64,000 bases of DNA from CALMKX01 sp036274895 (GTDB taxonomy: Bacteria > Acidobacteriota > Thermoanaerobaculia > Multivoradales > SZUA-115): the NCBI GenBank assembly GCA_036274895.1, contig DASUEU010000004.1:1-64000 (forward strand), read 5' to 3'. Of this stretch, positions 33,308-41,724 are shown in pieces; positions within the stretch are counted from its first letter, which is position 1; every line of letters starts with the position of its first letter. The position numbers were made by a program, and so were the translations under genes. The notes under the pieces were generated by a model. It worked only from the letters and a program-made list of their open reading frames with translations. It did not search any database and was not told the origin of the DNA.

Positions 33308-35785
33308 TCAGCGTGTGGTGAAGGCCAGCGCCAGCAGGCTCTTCTGCTCGAGGGCGTGGGCCTTGGCCGAGCCGGTGGCGGGGCTGGCCGAGGCCGAGCG
33401 CTTGATCGAGCGGACGGCTGCTTTCCGAACCACGTGCTCGATGTGCGGCAGCACGTAGAAGAGGGGCCCCATGTTCGCCGGCTCTTCCTGCACCCAGACC
33501 ACCTCCACGGCCTCGGGATGGGCGGCGAGGGCCGCCGCCAGCTCCGCCTCCGGGAAGGGGTAGAGCTGCTCGATCGACAGGATGGCGGTGTCTTTGACCT
33601 GCCGGCGCGCTCGCTCCTCCGCGAGCTCGTGGCGGATCTTGCCGCTCGCGAGCAGCACCCGCCGGGCGCCGGTGGGAACTTCGGCATCGCCCAGCACCAG
33701 CTCGAAACGGCCCCTGGTCAGCACGTCGCGGGGCGAGGCGGCCAGGGGGTGGCGCAGCATGCTCTTGGGGGTGAACACCACCAGCGGCTTGCGCCACGCC
33801 CGCAGGGCCTGGCGGCGCAGCAGGTGGAAGTACTGCCCGGCGGTCGCCGGCTGGCAGACCTGGATGTTCTCCTCCCCGGCCAGCTGGAGGTAGCGCTCGA
33901 TGCGGGCGCTCGAGTGCTCCGGCCCCTGCCCCTCGTAGCCGTGCGGCAGCAGCAGCACCACGCCGGAGAGCAGGCCCCACTTGTCCTCGGCGGCGGCCAA
34001 GAACTGGTCGATGATGATCTGGGCGCCGTTGGCGAAGTCGCCGAACTGGGCCTCCCAGAGCACCAGGGCCTCCGGGAAGTCGCGGGAGAAGCCGTACTCG
34101 AAGCCGAGCACGGCGGCCTCCGAGAGCATCGAGTTGTAGACCTCGAAGCGGGCTTGGTCCGGTGCCAGGTGCTGGAGGGGGGTGTGCTCCCGCTCGGTGT
34201 CGACGTCGATCAGCACGGCCTGGCGCTGGTTGAAGGTGCCGCGGCAGCTGTCCTGGCCGGCGAGCCGCACGGGCACGCCGGCGGTGACCAGGGAGGCGAA
34301 GGCCATGGCCTCGGCGCTGCCGTAGTCGAAGGCCCGCTTGCCCTGGCCCATCTCGAGCCGCTCGGCGAGCAGCTTCTTGAGCTTGGGGTGGACCGCAATG
34401 CCCTCGGGCACGCTCGCCAGGCGCTCGGCGAGGAAGACCAGTCGCTCCTCGGCCAGCGCGGTGGGCACCTCCAGCGAGGGCTGCCAGCGGCCGCCGCGGA
34501 AGCGGTTCCAGTAGGCCGGCAGCTCGTGCAGGGAGGGTTTCTTGGTCAGGGTCTTGGCCTCGCGCTGGGCCTCCTCGTACTCGGCCTTGATGCGCGCCGA
34601 GAGGGCGTCGAGGTCGGTGGCGCCGATCTCGCGGGCGTAGAGCTGCCAGAGCTGCGGGTGCTCCTTGATCGCTTGGTAGAGGCGTGGCTGGGTCACGGTC
34701 GGGTCGTCCACCTCGCTGTGGCCGTGGCGGCGGTAGCCGATCAGGTCGATGACCACGTCGCTCGCGAAGGCGTAACGGTAGTCGGTGGCCATCCGAGCGA
34801 CCTTGACCACGGCCGGGATGTTCTCACCGTTGGTGTGGAAGATCGGGATCGGCAGGCGGTGGGCGATGTCCGACGAGAAGCGAGAGGCGTGGAGGTCCAC
34901 CGGCTCGGTGGTGAAGCCGATCAGGTTGTTGACCACCACGTGAATGGTGCCCCCCACGTCGTAGCCGTCGAGGCCGGCGAGGTTCAGGGCCTCGGCCATG
35001 ATGCCCTGGCCGGCGAAGGCGGCGTCACCGTGGAGGATCACCGGCACCACTTTCGCCTTGCCGCCCTCGCCGAGGCGTAGCTGCTTGGCGTGGACGCGCC
35101 CCAAGGCCACCGGGTGCACGGCCTCGAGATGGCTGGGGTTCGAGACCAGGTGGAGGCGCAGCCGCTGCTCGCGGTCGAGGGGGTGGAAGCCGGTGGCCCC
35201 CAGGTGGTACTTGACGTCCCCCGAGCCGAGCACGCTCCGGGGATCGACGTCCTCGAAGCCGGTGAACAGGTGGGCCGGGGGTACGCCGACGATTTGAGCC
35301 ATCACGTTCAAGCGGCCCCGGTGGCTCATGGCGATGACGACTTGCACGGCACCGTGCTCGGTGACCGTGCGGACGATCTCGTCGAGCAGGGGTATGAGCG
35401 CGGTGACGCCTTCCGAGGAGAAGCGCTTGTTGCCAAGGTAGCGCGACTGCAGCACCTGCTCGAAGATCTCCGCCCGGGCCAGCCGCTCGAGGATCTGCCG
35501 CTGGTCGTGGGGAGGCACCGGCCCTTCCAGGCGCTGCGCCACCCAGCGTCGCCGGGCGGGATCCGGCATGTGCATCAGCTCGGCGCCGATCGGGCCGCAA
35601 TAGACCTGCCGCGCCGCGTCGGCCACCGGCCCGGAGAGGCTGTCCAGCTCCGGGTGGGGCAGGGGAGGCAGGCGTCCGAGGGGGTCGAGCTGGGCCTGGA
35701 GGAAGCCCCAGCGGCGAAAGGTGTCGACGATCTCGCGATCGGTAAGGGATTCGGTGGCGGGAGGCGGGGCGATCAGAGCTTCCAT
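33308..35785 (-). CDS. sucA: 2-oxoglutarate dehydrogenase E1 component, short N-terminus
   Basis: Thiamine-diphosphate-dependent E1 subunit decarboxylating 2-oxoglutarate for the TCA cycle. Visible hallmarks include SRYLGNKRFSSEGVTALIPLLD, AMSHRGRLNVMAQIVG, GDVKYHLGA, SNPSHLEAVHPVALG, HGDAAFAGQGIMAEALNL and YRRHGHSEVDDP. ATG at 35785 gives 825 residues; an upstream in-frame start would add only 24 unconserved residues. Compared with E. coli SucA (933 aa) it lacks most of the N-terminal arm that contacts the E2 core: the conserved LDPLG block is already near residue 35. No E2 or E3 gene is adjacent. Cytoplasmic. Confidence 0.93.
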   Translation of the reverse strand: MEALIAPPPATESLTDREIVDTFRRWGFLQAQLDPLGRLPPLPHPELDSLSGPVADAARQVYCGPIGAELMHMPDPARRRWVAQRLEGPVPPHDQRQILERLARAEIFEQVLQSRYLGNKRFSSEGVTALIPLLDEIVRTVTEHGAVQVVIAMSHRGRLNVMAQIVGVPPAHLFTGFEDVDPRSVLGSGDVKYHLGATGFHPLDREQRLRLHLVSNPSHLEAVHPVALGRVHAKQLRLGEGGKAKVVPVILHGDAAFAGQGIMAEALNLAGLDGYDVGGTIHVVVNNLIGFTTEPVDLHASRFSSDIAHRLPIPIFHTNGENIPAVVKVARMATDYRYAFASDVVIDLIGYRRHGHSEVDDPTVTQPRLYQAIKEHPQLWQLYAREIGATDLDALSARIKAEYEEAQREAKTLTKKPSLHELPAYWNRFRGGRWQPSLEVPTALAEERLVFLAERLASVPEGIAVHPKLKKLLAERLEMGQGKRAFDYGSAEAMAFASLVTAGVPVRLAGQDSCRGTFNQRQAVLIDVDTEREHTPLQHLAPDQARFEVYNSMLSEAAVLGFEYGFSRDFPEALVLWEAQFGDFANGAQIIIDQFLAAAEDKWGLLSGVVLLLPHGYEGQGPEHSSARIERYLQLAGEENIQVCQPATAGQYFHLLRRQALRAWRKPLVVFTPKSMLRHPLAASPRDVLTRGRFELVLGDAEVPTGARRVLLASGKIRHELAEERARRQVKDTAILSIEQLYPFPEAELAAALAAHPEAVEVVWVQEEPANMGPLFYVLPHIEHVVRKAAVRSIKRSASASPATGSAKAHALEQKSLLALAFTTR

Positions 35786-35887
35786 GGCGGGGGAAGGATA
35801 TCGCGGGCGCGGCGAGAGTAGGGACTGGCCGTGTGTCAGTCGAGGTAGTTGTGCCAACTTCTTGCAGAGAAAAGAGTTGAGTGGGGT

Positions 35888-35932
35888 TAGCGGTATGCCG
35901 CCAGATTTCTGGTGGATCTCTAGCGGTATACC
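35888..35932. promoter_or_regulatory. Repeated elements in the sucA / ABC-importer divergent region
   Basis: Between the divergent sucA and solute-binding genes, TAGCGGTATGCC (35888-35899) and TAGCGGTATACC (35921-35932) are near-identical direct repeats 33 bp apart. They flank an imperfect inverted repeat, CCGCCAGA-tt-TCTGGTGG (35898-35915). The second repeat contains the 8-bp palindrome GGTATACC. This looks like a cooperative regulator site, but no regulator is encoded beside it. The rest of 35786-36036 shows nothing else I can name. Confidence 0.5.
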
Positions 35933-36036
35933 CCTCGTGGCCCGTCGGGGTCGTGAGAGGATAGGCGCCGTTCGTCACGGAGACCCAAGCCCTGGTCAAC
36001 ACACCTTCGTCCTCGGCTCGAACGCCCCGATCCCTG

Positions 36037-37074
36037 GTGCCCCACGGTTGGCTCGGCGTTGCGCCGGGACTGTGCCTCACCCTCCTTCTCGCCGCCTGCG
36101 GTGGCGACGGGCGCAGGACCCTGGTGCTTTACTCGCCGCACGGTCCGGAGCTGCTGGAGCTGGTCGAGAAGCGCTATGAGGAGCTCCACCCGGAGCTCGA
36201 CGTGCGCTGGCTCGACATGGGCTCGCAGTCGGTCTACGACCGGATCCGCTCCGAGGCCGCCAATCCCCAGGCCGACGTCTGGTTCGGCGGGCCGGACACG
36301 ATCCTGGCCCGCGGCGCCGCCGACGGCCTGTTCGAGCCCTTCCGCCCGAGCTGGGCCGACGCGGTGCCCGAGGACAGTCGCCATCCCGGCAACCTCTACT
36401 TCGGCCTCTACCGCACCGCCCCGGTGCTCGCCTACAACCGCACCCTGGTCGCCGAGAGCGAGGCGCCCCGCGACTGGGACGACCTGCTCGCGGAGCGCTT
36501 CCGGGGCAAGGTGCTGCTGCGCGACCCCTTGGAGAGCGGCACCCTGCGCACCCTCTTCGCGGCGATCCTCTCCCGCTCCCAGCGCGACACCGGCTCCCTC
36601 GACGCCGGCTGGGACTGGCTGCGCCGGCTGGACGCCCAGACCCGCGAGTACGTGCTCAACCCCGCCCTGATGATCGAGAAGCTCGCCCGGGGCGAGGGCG
36701 TGGTGACCGTGTGGGAGCTGACCGACATGCTCTGGCAGCGCCAGCGGGGGCGCCCGTTGGCGTTTCGCTTCGCCGAGTCGGGCACGCCGATGATCGATGA
36801 CTCGATCGGCCTGGTGACGCGGGCTCCCCACCCCGCCGAGGCCCGGGCCTTCATCGAGTGGATCGGCAGCCCCGAGGGGCAGCGCCTCGCCGCCGAGCAG
36901 GCGTTCCGCCTGCCGGCGCGTACCGACCTGCCCGCCGAGAGCCTTCCCGAGTGGGCGCGTGAGGTGCTGGCCGCCTTGAAGCCGGAGCCCCTCGACGCCG
37001 AGTTGGTGGCGCGAGAAGGGTCCGGATGGATGGCCACCTGGGACCGCACGGTGCGGGGCAAGGGTGGGCGGTAG
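36037..37074 (+). CDS. ABC importer solute-binding lipoprotein, Fbp/AfuA-like
   Basis: Periplasmic-binding-protein-like lipoprotein of 345 residues. The signal peptide ends in the lipobox LLAACGG near residue 22. Mature sequence begins TLVLYSPHGPELLELVEKRYEELHP and continues with ADVWFGGPDTILARGAADGLFEPF, the fold of family 1 binding proteins for ferric iron and, in relatives, thiamine or phosphonates. IDDSIGLVTRAPHPAEARAFIEWIGSPEGQ is a family-typical region. GTG start at 36037. It heads an operon with the ATPase and double permease. Ferric iron is only one possible ligand. Confidence 0.88.
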   Translation: MPHGWLGVAPGLCLTLLLAACGGDGRRTLVLYSPHGPELLELVEKRYEELHPELDVRWLDMGSQSVYDRIRSEAANPQADVWFGGPDTILARGAADGLFEPFRPSWADAVPEDSRHPGNLYFGLYRTAPVLAYNRTLVAESEAPRDWDDLLAERFRGKVLLRDPLESGTLRTLFAAILSRSQRDTGSLDAGWDWLRRLDAQTREYVLNPALMIEKLARGEGVVTVWELTDMLWQRQRGRPLAFRFAESGTPMIDDSIGLVTRAPHPAEARAFIEWIGSPEGQRLAAEQAFRLPARTDLPAESLPEWAREVLAALKPEPLDAELVAREGSGWMATWDRTVRGKGGR

Positions 37075-37085
37075 GGTCGCAGGCG

Positions 37086-38180
37086 ATGGGCGAGTCGATC
37101 TACCTCGAACTGGCCTCGCTCGACAAGCGCTTCGGCGCCCAGACGGTGCTCTCGGGCCTCTCGCTCGCCATCCCACGCGGCGAGGTGTTCGCCCTCCTGG
37201 GGCCGAGCGGCAGCGGCAAGACCACGGCGCTGCGGCTCTTGGCCGGCTTTGAGCAGCCGGACGCGGGCCGCATCGTGGTCGAGGGAGAGGACGTCACTCG
37301 CCTCCCTCCCGCGCGGCGCCGCTTCGGCATGGTCTTCCAGCACTACGCTCTCTTCCCCCATCTGACGGTGGCCGCCAACGTCGCCTTCGGCCTTTCCAAG
37401 GGCGCCGACCGCGCCGAGAGGGTGACGCGGGCCCTTGGCCTGGTGGACTTGGCGGGCCTCGAGGATCGGCCGGTCACAGCCCTCTCGGGGGGCCAGCAGC
37501 AGCGGGTGGCCCTGGCCCGGGCCCTGGCTCCCGAGCCGCGGGTGCTGCTGCTCGACGAGCCCCTGTCAAACCTCGACCCCGCCCTGCGCGAGCGCACCCG
37601 CCGCAGCCTGACCGAGACCGTCCGCCGGGTGGGGATCACCACCGTGCTGGTGACCCACGAGCAAGAGGAAGCCTTCGAGCTGGGGGACCGGGTGGGGGTG
37701 TTGTCGCGAGGCCGTCTCGAACAGGTGGGCACGCCGGAGGAGCTTTACGACCGGCCGGCCAGCCGCTTCGTCGCCACCTTCGTCGGTCGTGCCTCGATCC
37801 TGCCGGGCAAGCTGGTGCGCCTCGGTGACCTGCTGGCGGTCGAGCTGGCGCAGGCGGCGCGCCCCGGGCTGGTCTGGACCGGCGCGGATGGCGACGGTGC
37901 CCTGGTCGATGCGAGGGCGGGAGCGCCGGTCGAGCTGATCCTGCGGCCGGAGTCCCTGCGCCTCGGGGATGCCACCTCGCCCACCAGCCTGCCGGGCGAG
38001 GTGGTGACGCGGCGCTTCGCCGGGGCCGCCACCTTCTACACCGTGGCCCTGGGCGACGGCCTGGAGCTCGAGGTGGCCGGGGCCGCCGGCGCGGCGAAGA
38101 TCGGCGACCGGGTCGGGGTCGGGCCCTCGGGGGCCGGGCCCGTGCCGCGGCTCTTCCCGCGGGCGGAGCTTCCGGCTTGA
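37086..38180 (+). CDS. ABC importer ATP-binding protein (FbpC/PotA-like)
   Basis: ATPase of 364 residues energising the adjacent permease. Motifs: Walker A GPSGSGKTT near residue 38, Q-loop MVFQHYALFPHLTV, signature LSGGQQQR, Walker B VLLLDEPLSNLD and H-loop VTHEQEEAF. A C-terminal TOBE-like region follows from about 240. ATG at 37086 is chosen because conserved sequence starts at residue 6. It begins 11 bp after the binding-protein gene, and its TGA overlaps the permease TTG. Confidence 0.93.
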   Translation: MGESIYLELASLDKRFGAQTVLSGLSLAIPRGEVFALLGPSGSGKTTALRLLAGFEQPDAGRIVVEGEDVTRLPPARRRFGMVFQHYALFPHLTVAANVAFGLSKGADRAERVTRALGLVDLAGLEDRPVTALSGGQQQRVALARALAPEPRVLLLDEPLSNLDPALRERTRRSLTETVRRVGITTVLVTHEQEEAFELGDRVGVLSRGRLEQVGTPEELYDRPASRFVATFVGRASILPGKLVRLGDLLAVELAQAARPGLVWTGADGDGALVDARAGAPVELILRPESLRLGDATSPTSLPGEVVTRRFAGAATFYTVALGDGLELEVAGAAGAAKIGDRVGVGPSGAGPVPRLFPRAELPA

Positions 38181-39832
38181 AGCGGGGCTTTCCCCGGCTG
38201 CTCGGGCCCTGGTTGCTGGGGGCCGTGCTGGTCTGGCTGGTGGGCTACCCCCTGTTGGTGACGGTGACGGCCCTGTTCGGCGCTCCCGGCGGCGCCGGGG
38301 CGGCTCTCGCCACCTTCGCCGGCCGGATCGAGGAGTGGCTCGCCCTGTGGCGGAGCCTGTGGATCTCGACCGCCTCGGTCCTGCTCGCGGCGGTGATCGG
38401 CATCCCGCTGGGCTTTCTCTTCGAGCGGGCGGAGTTTCCCGGCCGGCGGATCCTGGGTGCGCTGATCGCCCTGCCGGTGGCCTTGCCCCCCCTGGTGGGC
38501 GTGATCGCATTCGTTTTCCTCTTCGGCGAGAGCGGCCTGCTGCCCCGGGCCCTGGTCGCCGGGCTCGGTCTCGCCGGCCCGCCCTGGCGCCTGTCCGGAC
38601 CGGGGGCGATCCTGCTCGTCCACGGCTACTCGATGTACGTCTACTTCTACCTCTTCACCCGTGCCGGCCTCGCCCGGCTGGACGGCGCCCTCGAAGAGGC
38701 CGCGGCGGCGCTCGGTGCCAGCCGCTTCTCGATCCTGGTGAGGGTCACCCTGCCGATGCTCGGGCCGGCCTTCGCCGGGGCGGCGCTGCTCTGCTTCATG
38801 ACCTCGCTGGGCTCCTTCTCGGCCCCGTATCTGTTCGGCGGCAACTTCCGGGTGATGACCACCCAGATCGTCGCTTCGAAGTTGAACGGCGACGTGGTGG
38901 CGGCGCAGGTTGAGACCCTCGCCCTGGCCGCGCTGGCCATCGGCTCGCTTTTCGTGTTGCGTTGGCTCGATCCCCAGCGGCGCCTGACCGGCACGGTGCG
39001 CGGCGTGGCCCCCCGGCGACGTCCGGTCGGAGGCCGCCGCGCCAAGCTCGTCGCCGGCCTGGCGGCGGCCCTGCTCGCGGTCTTCCTGCTCGCGCCCCAC
39101 GCCACGCTGTTGCTGATCTCCTTCGTGCCCGCCGGCACCTGGTCGGTCGAGCCCTTCCCGCCGGTGCTCTCGCTGGCCAACTGGACCGGCATGGTGGGAG
39201 GTCCGGAGGGGCTGCGGCCCCTCGGCAACTCGCTGTGGATGGCGGCCCTGGCGACCGTGGTGGCCACCTTCCTGGGCTTCGCCGCCGCCGCGCAAGCGAC
39301 GCGGCTGGGGGGCAAGGCGGGGCGCTTCTTCGAAGCCCTGCTGGCCCTGCCCTGGGCCCTGCCGGGGACCGTCTTCGCCCTCGCTCTCGCCACCACCTTC
39401 AGCGTCGACGCCCCCTGGTTCGGCCGCTTCGTGTTGATCGGCACGCCCTGGCTCTTGCCCCTGGCCTACGTGGTGCGCGCCCTGCCCCTGACCGGCCGCT
39501 CGTCCCTCGCCGGCTTCCGGGGTCTCGATCCCACCCTGGGCGAGGCCGCGGCCTCGCTCGGGGCCGGGCCCTGGCGCCGGTTCTGGCGCATCGAGCTGCC
39601 GCTGCTGCGGCCGGCGGTGGTGGCCGGGGCCGGCCTCGCCTTCATCACCGCCCTGGGTGACTTCGTCACCTCCGTGCTGCTCTACACCTTCGACAACCGG
39701 CCCATTTCGATGGCCATCGATTCCATCCTGCGTCGCAACAATTTGGGCCTCGCCGCCGTTTATGGGGTGATCTTGATGGTGGCCTCGAGCGCGGCGTTCC
39801 TCGCCTGGGGCCGGGAGAGGCAGAATCTTTGA
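38177..39832 (+). CDS. ABC importer permease with two MetI-like domains (FbpB-like)
   Basis: Inner-membrane permease of 551 residues with about twelve hydrophobic segments in two homologous halves. Each half carries a cytoplasmic EAA loop: EEAAAALGASRFSILVRVTL near residue 175 and GEAAASLGAGPWRRFWRIEL near 455. This duplicated layout is typical of the ferric-iron FbpB and thiamine ThiP permeases, so one chain supplies both halves of the channel. Start is TTG, overlapping the ATPase stop as TTGA. Confidence 0.92.
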   Translation: MKRGFPRLLGPWLLGAVLVWLVGYPLLVTVTALFGAPGGAGAALATFAGRIEEWLALWRSLWISTASVLLAAVIGIPLGFLFERAEFPGRRILGALIALPVALPPLVGVIAFVFLFGESGLLPRALVAGLGLAGPPWRLSGPGAILLVHGYSMYVYFYLFTRAGLARLDGALEEAAAALGASRFSILVRVTLPMLGPAFAGAALLCFMTSLGSFSAPYLFGGNFRVMTTQIVASKLNGDVVAAQVETLALAALAIGSLFVLRWLDPQRRLTGTVRGVAPRRRPVGGRRAKLVAGLAAALLAVFLLAPHATLLLISFVPAGTWSVEPFPPVLSLANWTGMVGGPEGLRPLGNSLWMAALATVVATFLGFAAAAQATRLGGKAGRFFEALLALPWALPGTVFALALATTFSVDAPWFGRFVLIGTPWLLPLAYVVRALPLTGRSSLAGFRGLDPTLGEAAASLGAGPWRRFWRIELPLLRPAVVAGAGLAFITALGDFVTSVLLYTFDNRPISMAIDSILRRNNLGLAAVYGVILMVASSAAFLAWGRERQNL

Positions 39833-41064
39833 GCTCCAACGGTTCCCTGCGCCGCCTCGGTGTGCTGATGGCGGCGGCCTTCGTCGACATGCTGGGCGGC
39901 TCGATGTTGTTCTCGCAGCTGCCTTTCTACGCCACCCGCTACGGCGCCACGCCGGGCACCGTGGGGATGCTGATCTCCGCTTTCTTCCTCGCCCAGCTGG
40001 TGACGGCTCCTTTCTGGGGCCGCACTTCCGACCGCCACGGCCGGCGGCCGGCGATCCTCGCCGGGCTTTCGCTCTCGATGGTCGCCTTCACTCTCTTCGG
40101 CATCTCCTCCTCCGACCTCGCCCTCGAGACCGTGGGCACGACCGGGGTGCTCGCCCTTCTCTTCTTGACTCGCTTCGCGCAGGGGGCCGGCGGCGGCACC
40201 GCCGGGGTGCTGCAGGCTTACGTCAGCGATGCCACCGCTCCCGAGGAGCGCACCAAGGCCCTGGGCTGGGTGACGGCGGCGATCTCCTGCGGGGTGATGG
40301 TAGGGCCGCAGCTCGGCTCCGAGGCAGTGCGCTTCGGGCCGATGGGGCCGGGGATCCTGGCCGCCTCCCTCTGCCTGATCAACCTGGTGGCGGCCTGGCG
40401 CTGGTTGCCCGAGTCATCCGCGCGGGGGGGCAGCGAGAAGCGGGTGCTGTCCACATTCTCGATGCGCAAGGAGGCCCTGGAGGTGTTCCAGAACCCCGGC
40501 TCCCAGGTGGCGTCGCTGATCTGGGCCTACGCCCTGGGGATGTTGGCCTTCTTCTCGCTGAACGGGGTCCTGGGCCTCTACCTGAAGGACTCCTTCGCTT
40601 TCACCGAGAGGACCATCGGCACCTTCTACACCTATGTCGGGGGGGTGACCCTGATCGTGCGCGCCTTCCTGATCGGCCCCCTGGTGAAGCGAGTCGGCGA
40701 GGTCGGGACGCTGCGCCTGGGTGCCCTCGCCATCACCCTCGGCCTGCTCACCGTGCCGTTCGCCCACAACCTGCCGATGCTCGCCGTCTGCGCCCTGTTC
40801 ATGCCGGTCGGCACGGCGCTGCTGTTCCCGGCCACCAGCTCGCTGATCTCCCAGCAGTACGCCAGCTCGGAGACCGGCCGCGCCCTGGGTGTGCAGCAGG
40901 CCTTCGGCGGCGTGGCCCGGCTCTCCGGCCCCCTGTGGGCAACCTACGCCTACGGCTTCGTCCGCACGTTGCCGTTCCTGATCGCGGGGGCAATGATGGT
41001 GCTGGTGACCCTCTACACTCTGCGGATCAGCCAGCCGGCAACTCGTTCTGCCGAGGCGGCCTGA
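39829..41064 (+). CDS. Major facilitator superfamily transporter
   Basis: MFS protein of 411 residues with twelve predicted transmembrane segments. The first cytoplasmic loop has the family motif GRTSDRHGRRPAIL, and LTRFAQGAGGGTAGVLQAYVSD matches the TetA/drug-antiporter type. The TTG start overlaps the permease stop (TTGA), making it the fourth gene of the importer operon. Export of a compound linked to the imported ligand, for example a siderophore, is speculation. A GC-rich hairpin follows the stop. Confidence 0.88.
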   Translation: MSSNGSLRRLGVLMAAAFVDMLGGSMLFSQLPFYATRYGATPGTVGMLISAFFLAQLVTAPFWGRTSDRHGRRPAILAGLSLSMVAFTLFGISSSDLALETVGTTGVLALLFLTRFAQGAGGGTAGVLQAYVSDATAPEERTKALGWVTAAISCGVMVGPQLGSEAVRFGPMGPGILAASLCLINLVAAWRWLPESSARGGSEKRVLSTFSMRKEALEVFQNPGSQVASLIWAYALGMLAFFSLNGVLGLYLKDSFAFTERTIGTFYTYVGGVTLIVRAFLIGPLVKRVGEVGTLRLGALAITLGLLTVPFAHNLPMLAVCALFMPVGTALLFPATSSLISQQYASSETGRALGVQQAFGGVARLSGPLWATYAYGFVRTLPFLIAGAMMVLVTLYTLRISQPATRSAEAA

Positions 41065-41071
41065 AAGCAAC

Positions 41072-41095
41072 AGGGCCGCCCGGTGGGGCGGCCCT
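41072..41095. terminator. Bidirectional stem-loop after the importer operon
   Basis: AGGGCCGCCC, loop ggtg, GGGCGGCCCT: a perfect 10-bp GC stem starting 8 bp after the MFS stop and 12 bp before the 3' end of the opposing tRNA gene. No long T-run follows on either strand, but the position suits termination from both sides. Confidence 0.65.
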
Positions 41096-41105
41096 GGGAA
41101 GGATC

Positions 41106-41183
<78 letters not shown>

Positions 41184-41373
41184 TCATGGAGGGCGCTTGG
41201 GGCGCTCTCGAGGGAGCGAGAGTGTGCCAGAGTCGCCTGGGCTTGTCAACCAGAGCCCGCTTGTCACGTTTCGGCTCGGTCCCAGTACTTGTACCCTTGA
41301 ACGCCATCCCTGTACTGCGCATCGGCTCGGGCGACCGAGCGTGACATTTCGGGATCAGGAAGGAGAGGGGATC

Positions 41374-41658
41374 ATGCTGCAACGAGCCAAAGCCTCGCTG
41401 GTCATCGCCGCCATCGCTGTCAGCCTCGTGGTGCTGCCGGCCGCTGCCTTGCCGGGATCGGAGGAGCGCGCACAGGAAGGCTCCTGGGCACCGCTCGCCC
41501 TCGGTCTCGACCTCTTCGGTGAGTGGGCGGACGTTCTCGTCCAGTTGCTCGAGAAGGCCGGCTCGGTGATGATTGCCGACGGTACACCGACCAACGGCAC
41601 GGGCGCCAGCACCTCGGCGAACGGCGCCACGACGCCCGAGCTGTCCGCGGGCAACTGA
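41374..41658 (+). CDS. Small exported protein of unknown function
   Basis: A 94-residue protein starting at ATG 41374 with GGAGAGGGG just upstream. Residues 1-25 are a signal peptide (LVIAAIAVSLVVLPAAALP). A short amphipathic helix-like segment follows, LGLDLFGEWADVLVQLLEKAG, and then a Thr/Ser/Gly/Asn-rich tail (TPTNGTGASTSANGATTP). No cysteine and no recognisable domain. The frame is open further upstream through the tRNA, but that is not coding. It lies 66 bp before the TPR-like gene on the same strand. It could be a secreted signal or envelope peptide; function is unknown. Confidence 0.6.
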   Translation: MLQRAKASLVIAAIAVSLVVLPAAALPGSEERAQEGSWAPLALGLDLFGEWADVLVQLLEKAGSVMIADGTPTNGTGASTSANGATTPELSAGN

Positions 41659-41684
41659 GGAGGTCCGCCGGTCTTCCGGGCGGG

Positions 41685-41713
41685 TTCCCGTAATCGGAAT
41701 TTCCGTGTACAAT
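41685..41713 (+). promoter_or_regulatory. Putative promoter giving a nearly leaderless transcript of the TPR-like gene
   Basis: TTCCCG (41685-41690), 17 bp, TACAAT (41708-41713). The -10 matches five of six consensus bases; the -35 is weak. The ATG at 41725 follows the -10 by 11 bp, so the 5' leader would be only a few bases, and no ribosome-binding site precedes the start. Confidence 0.5.
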
Positions 41714-41724
41714 AGCGAGCGCTA

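Noticed and set aside
31199..35080. A 1293-codon open frame on the plus strand across the ABC exporter and sucA
   Set aside because: It is antisense to two genes with intact catalytic motifs; its translation is His/Gly/Leu-rich without any domain. Long antisense frames are expected in GC-rich DNA.
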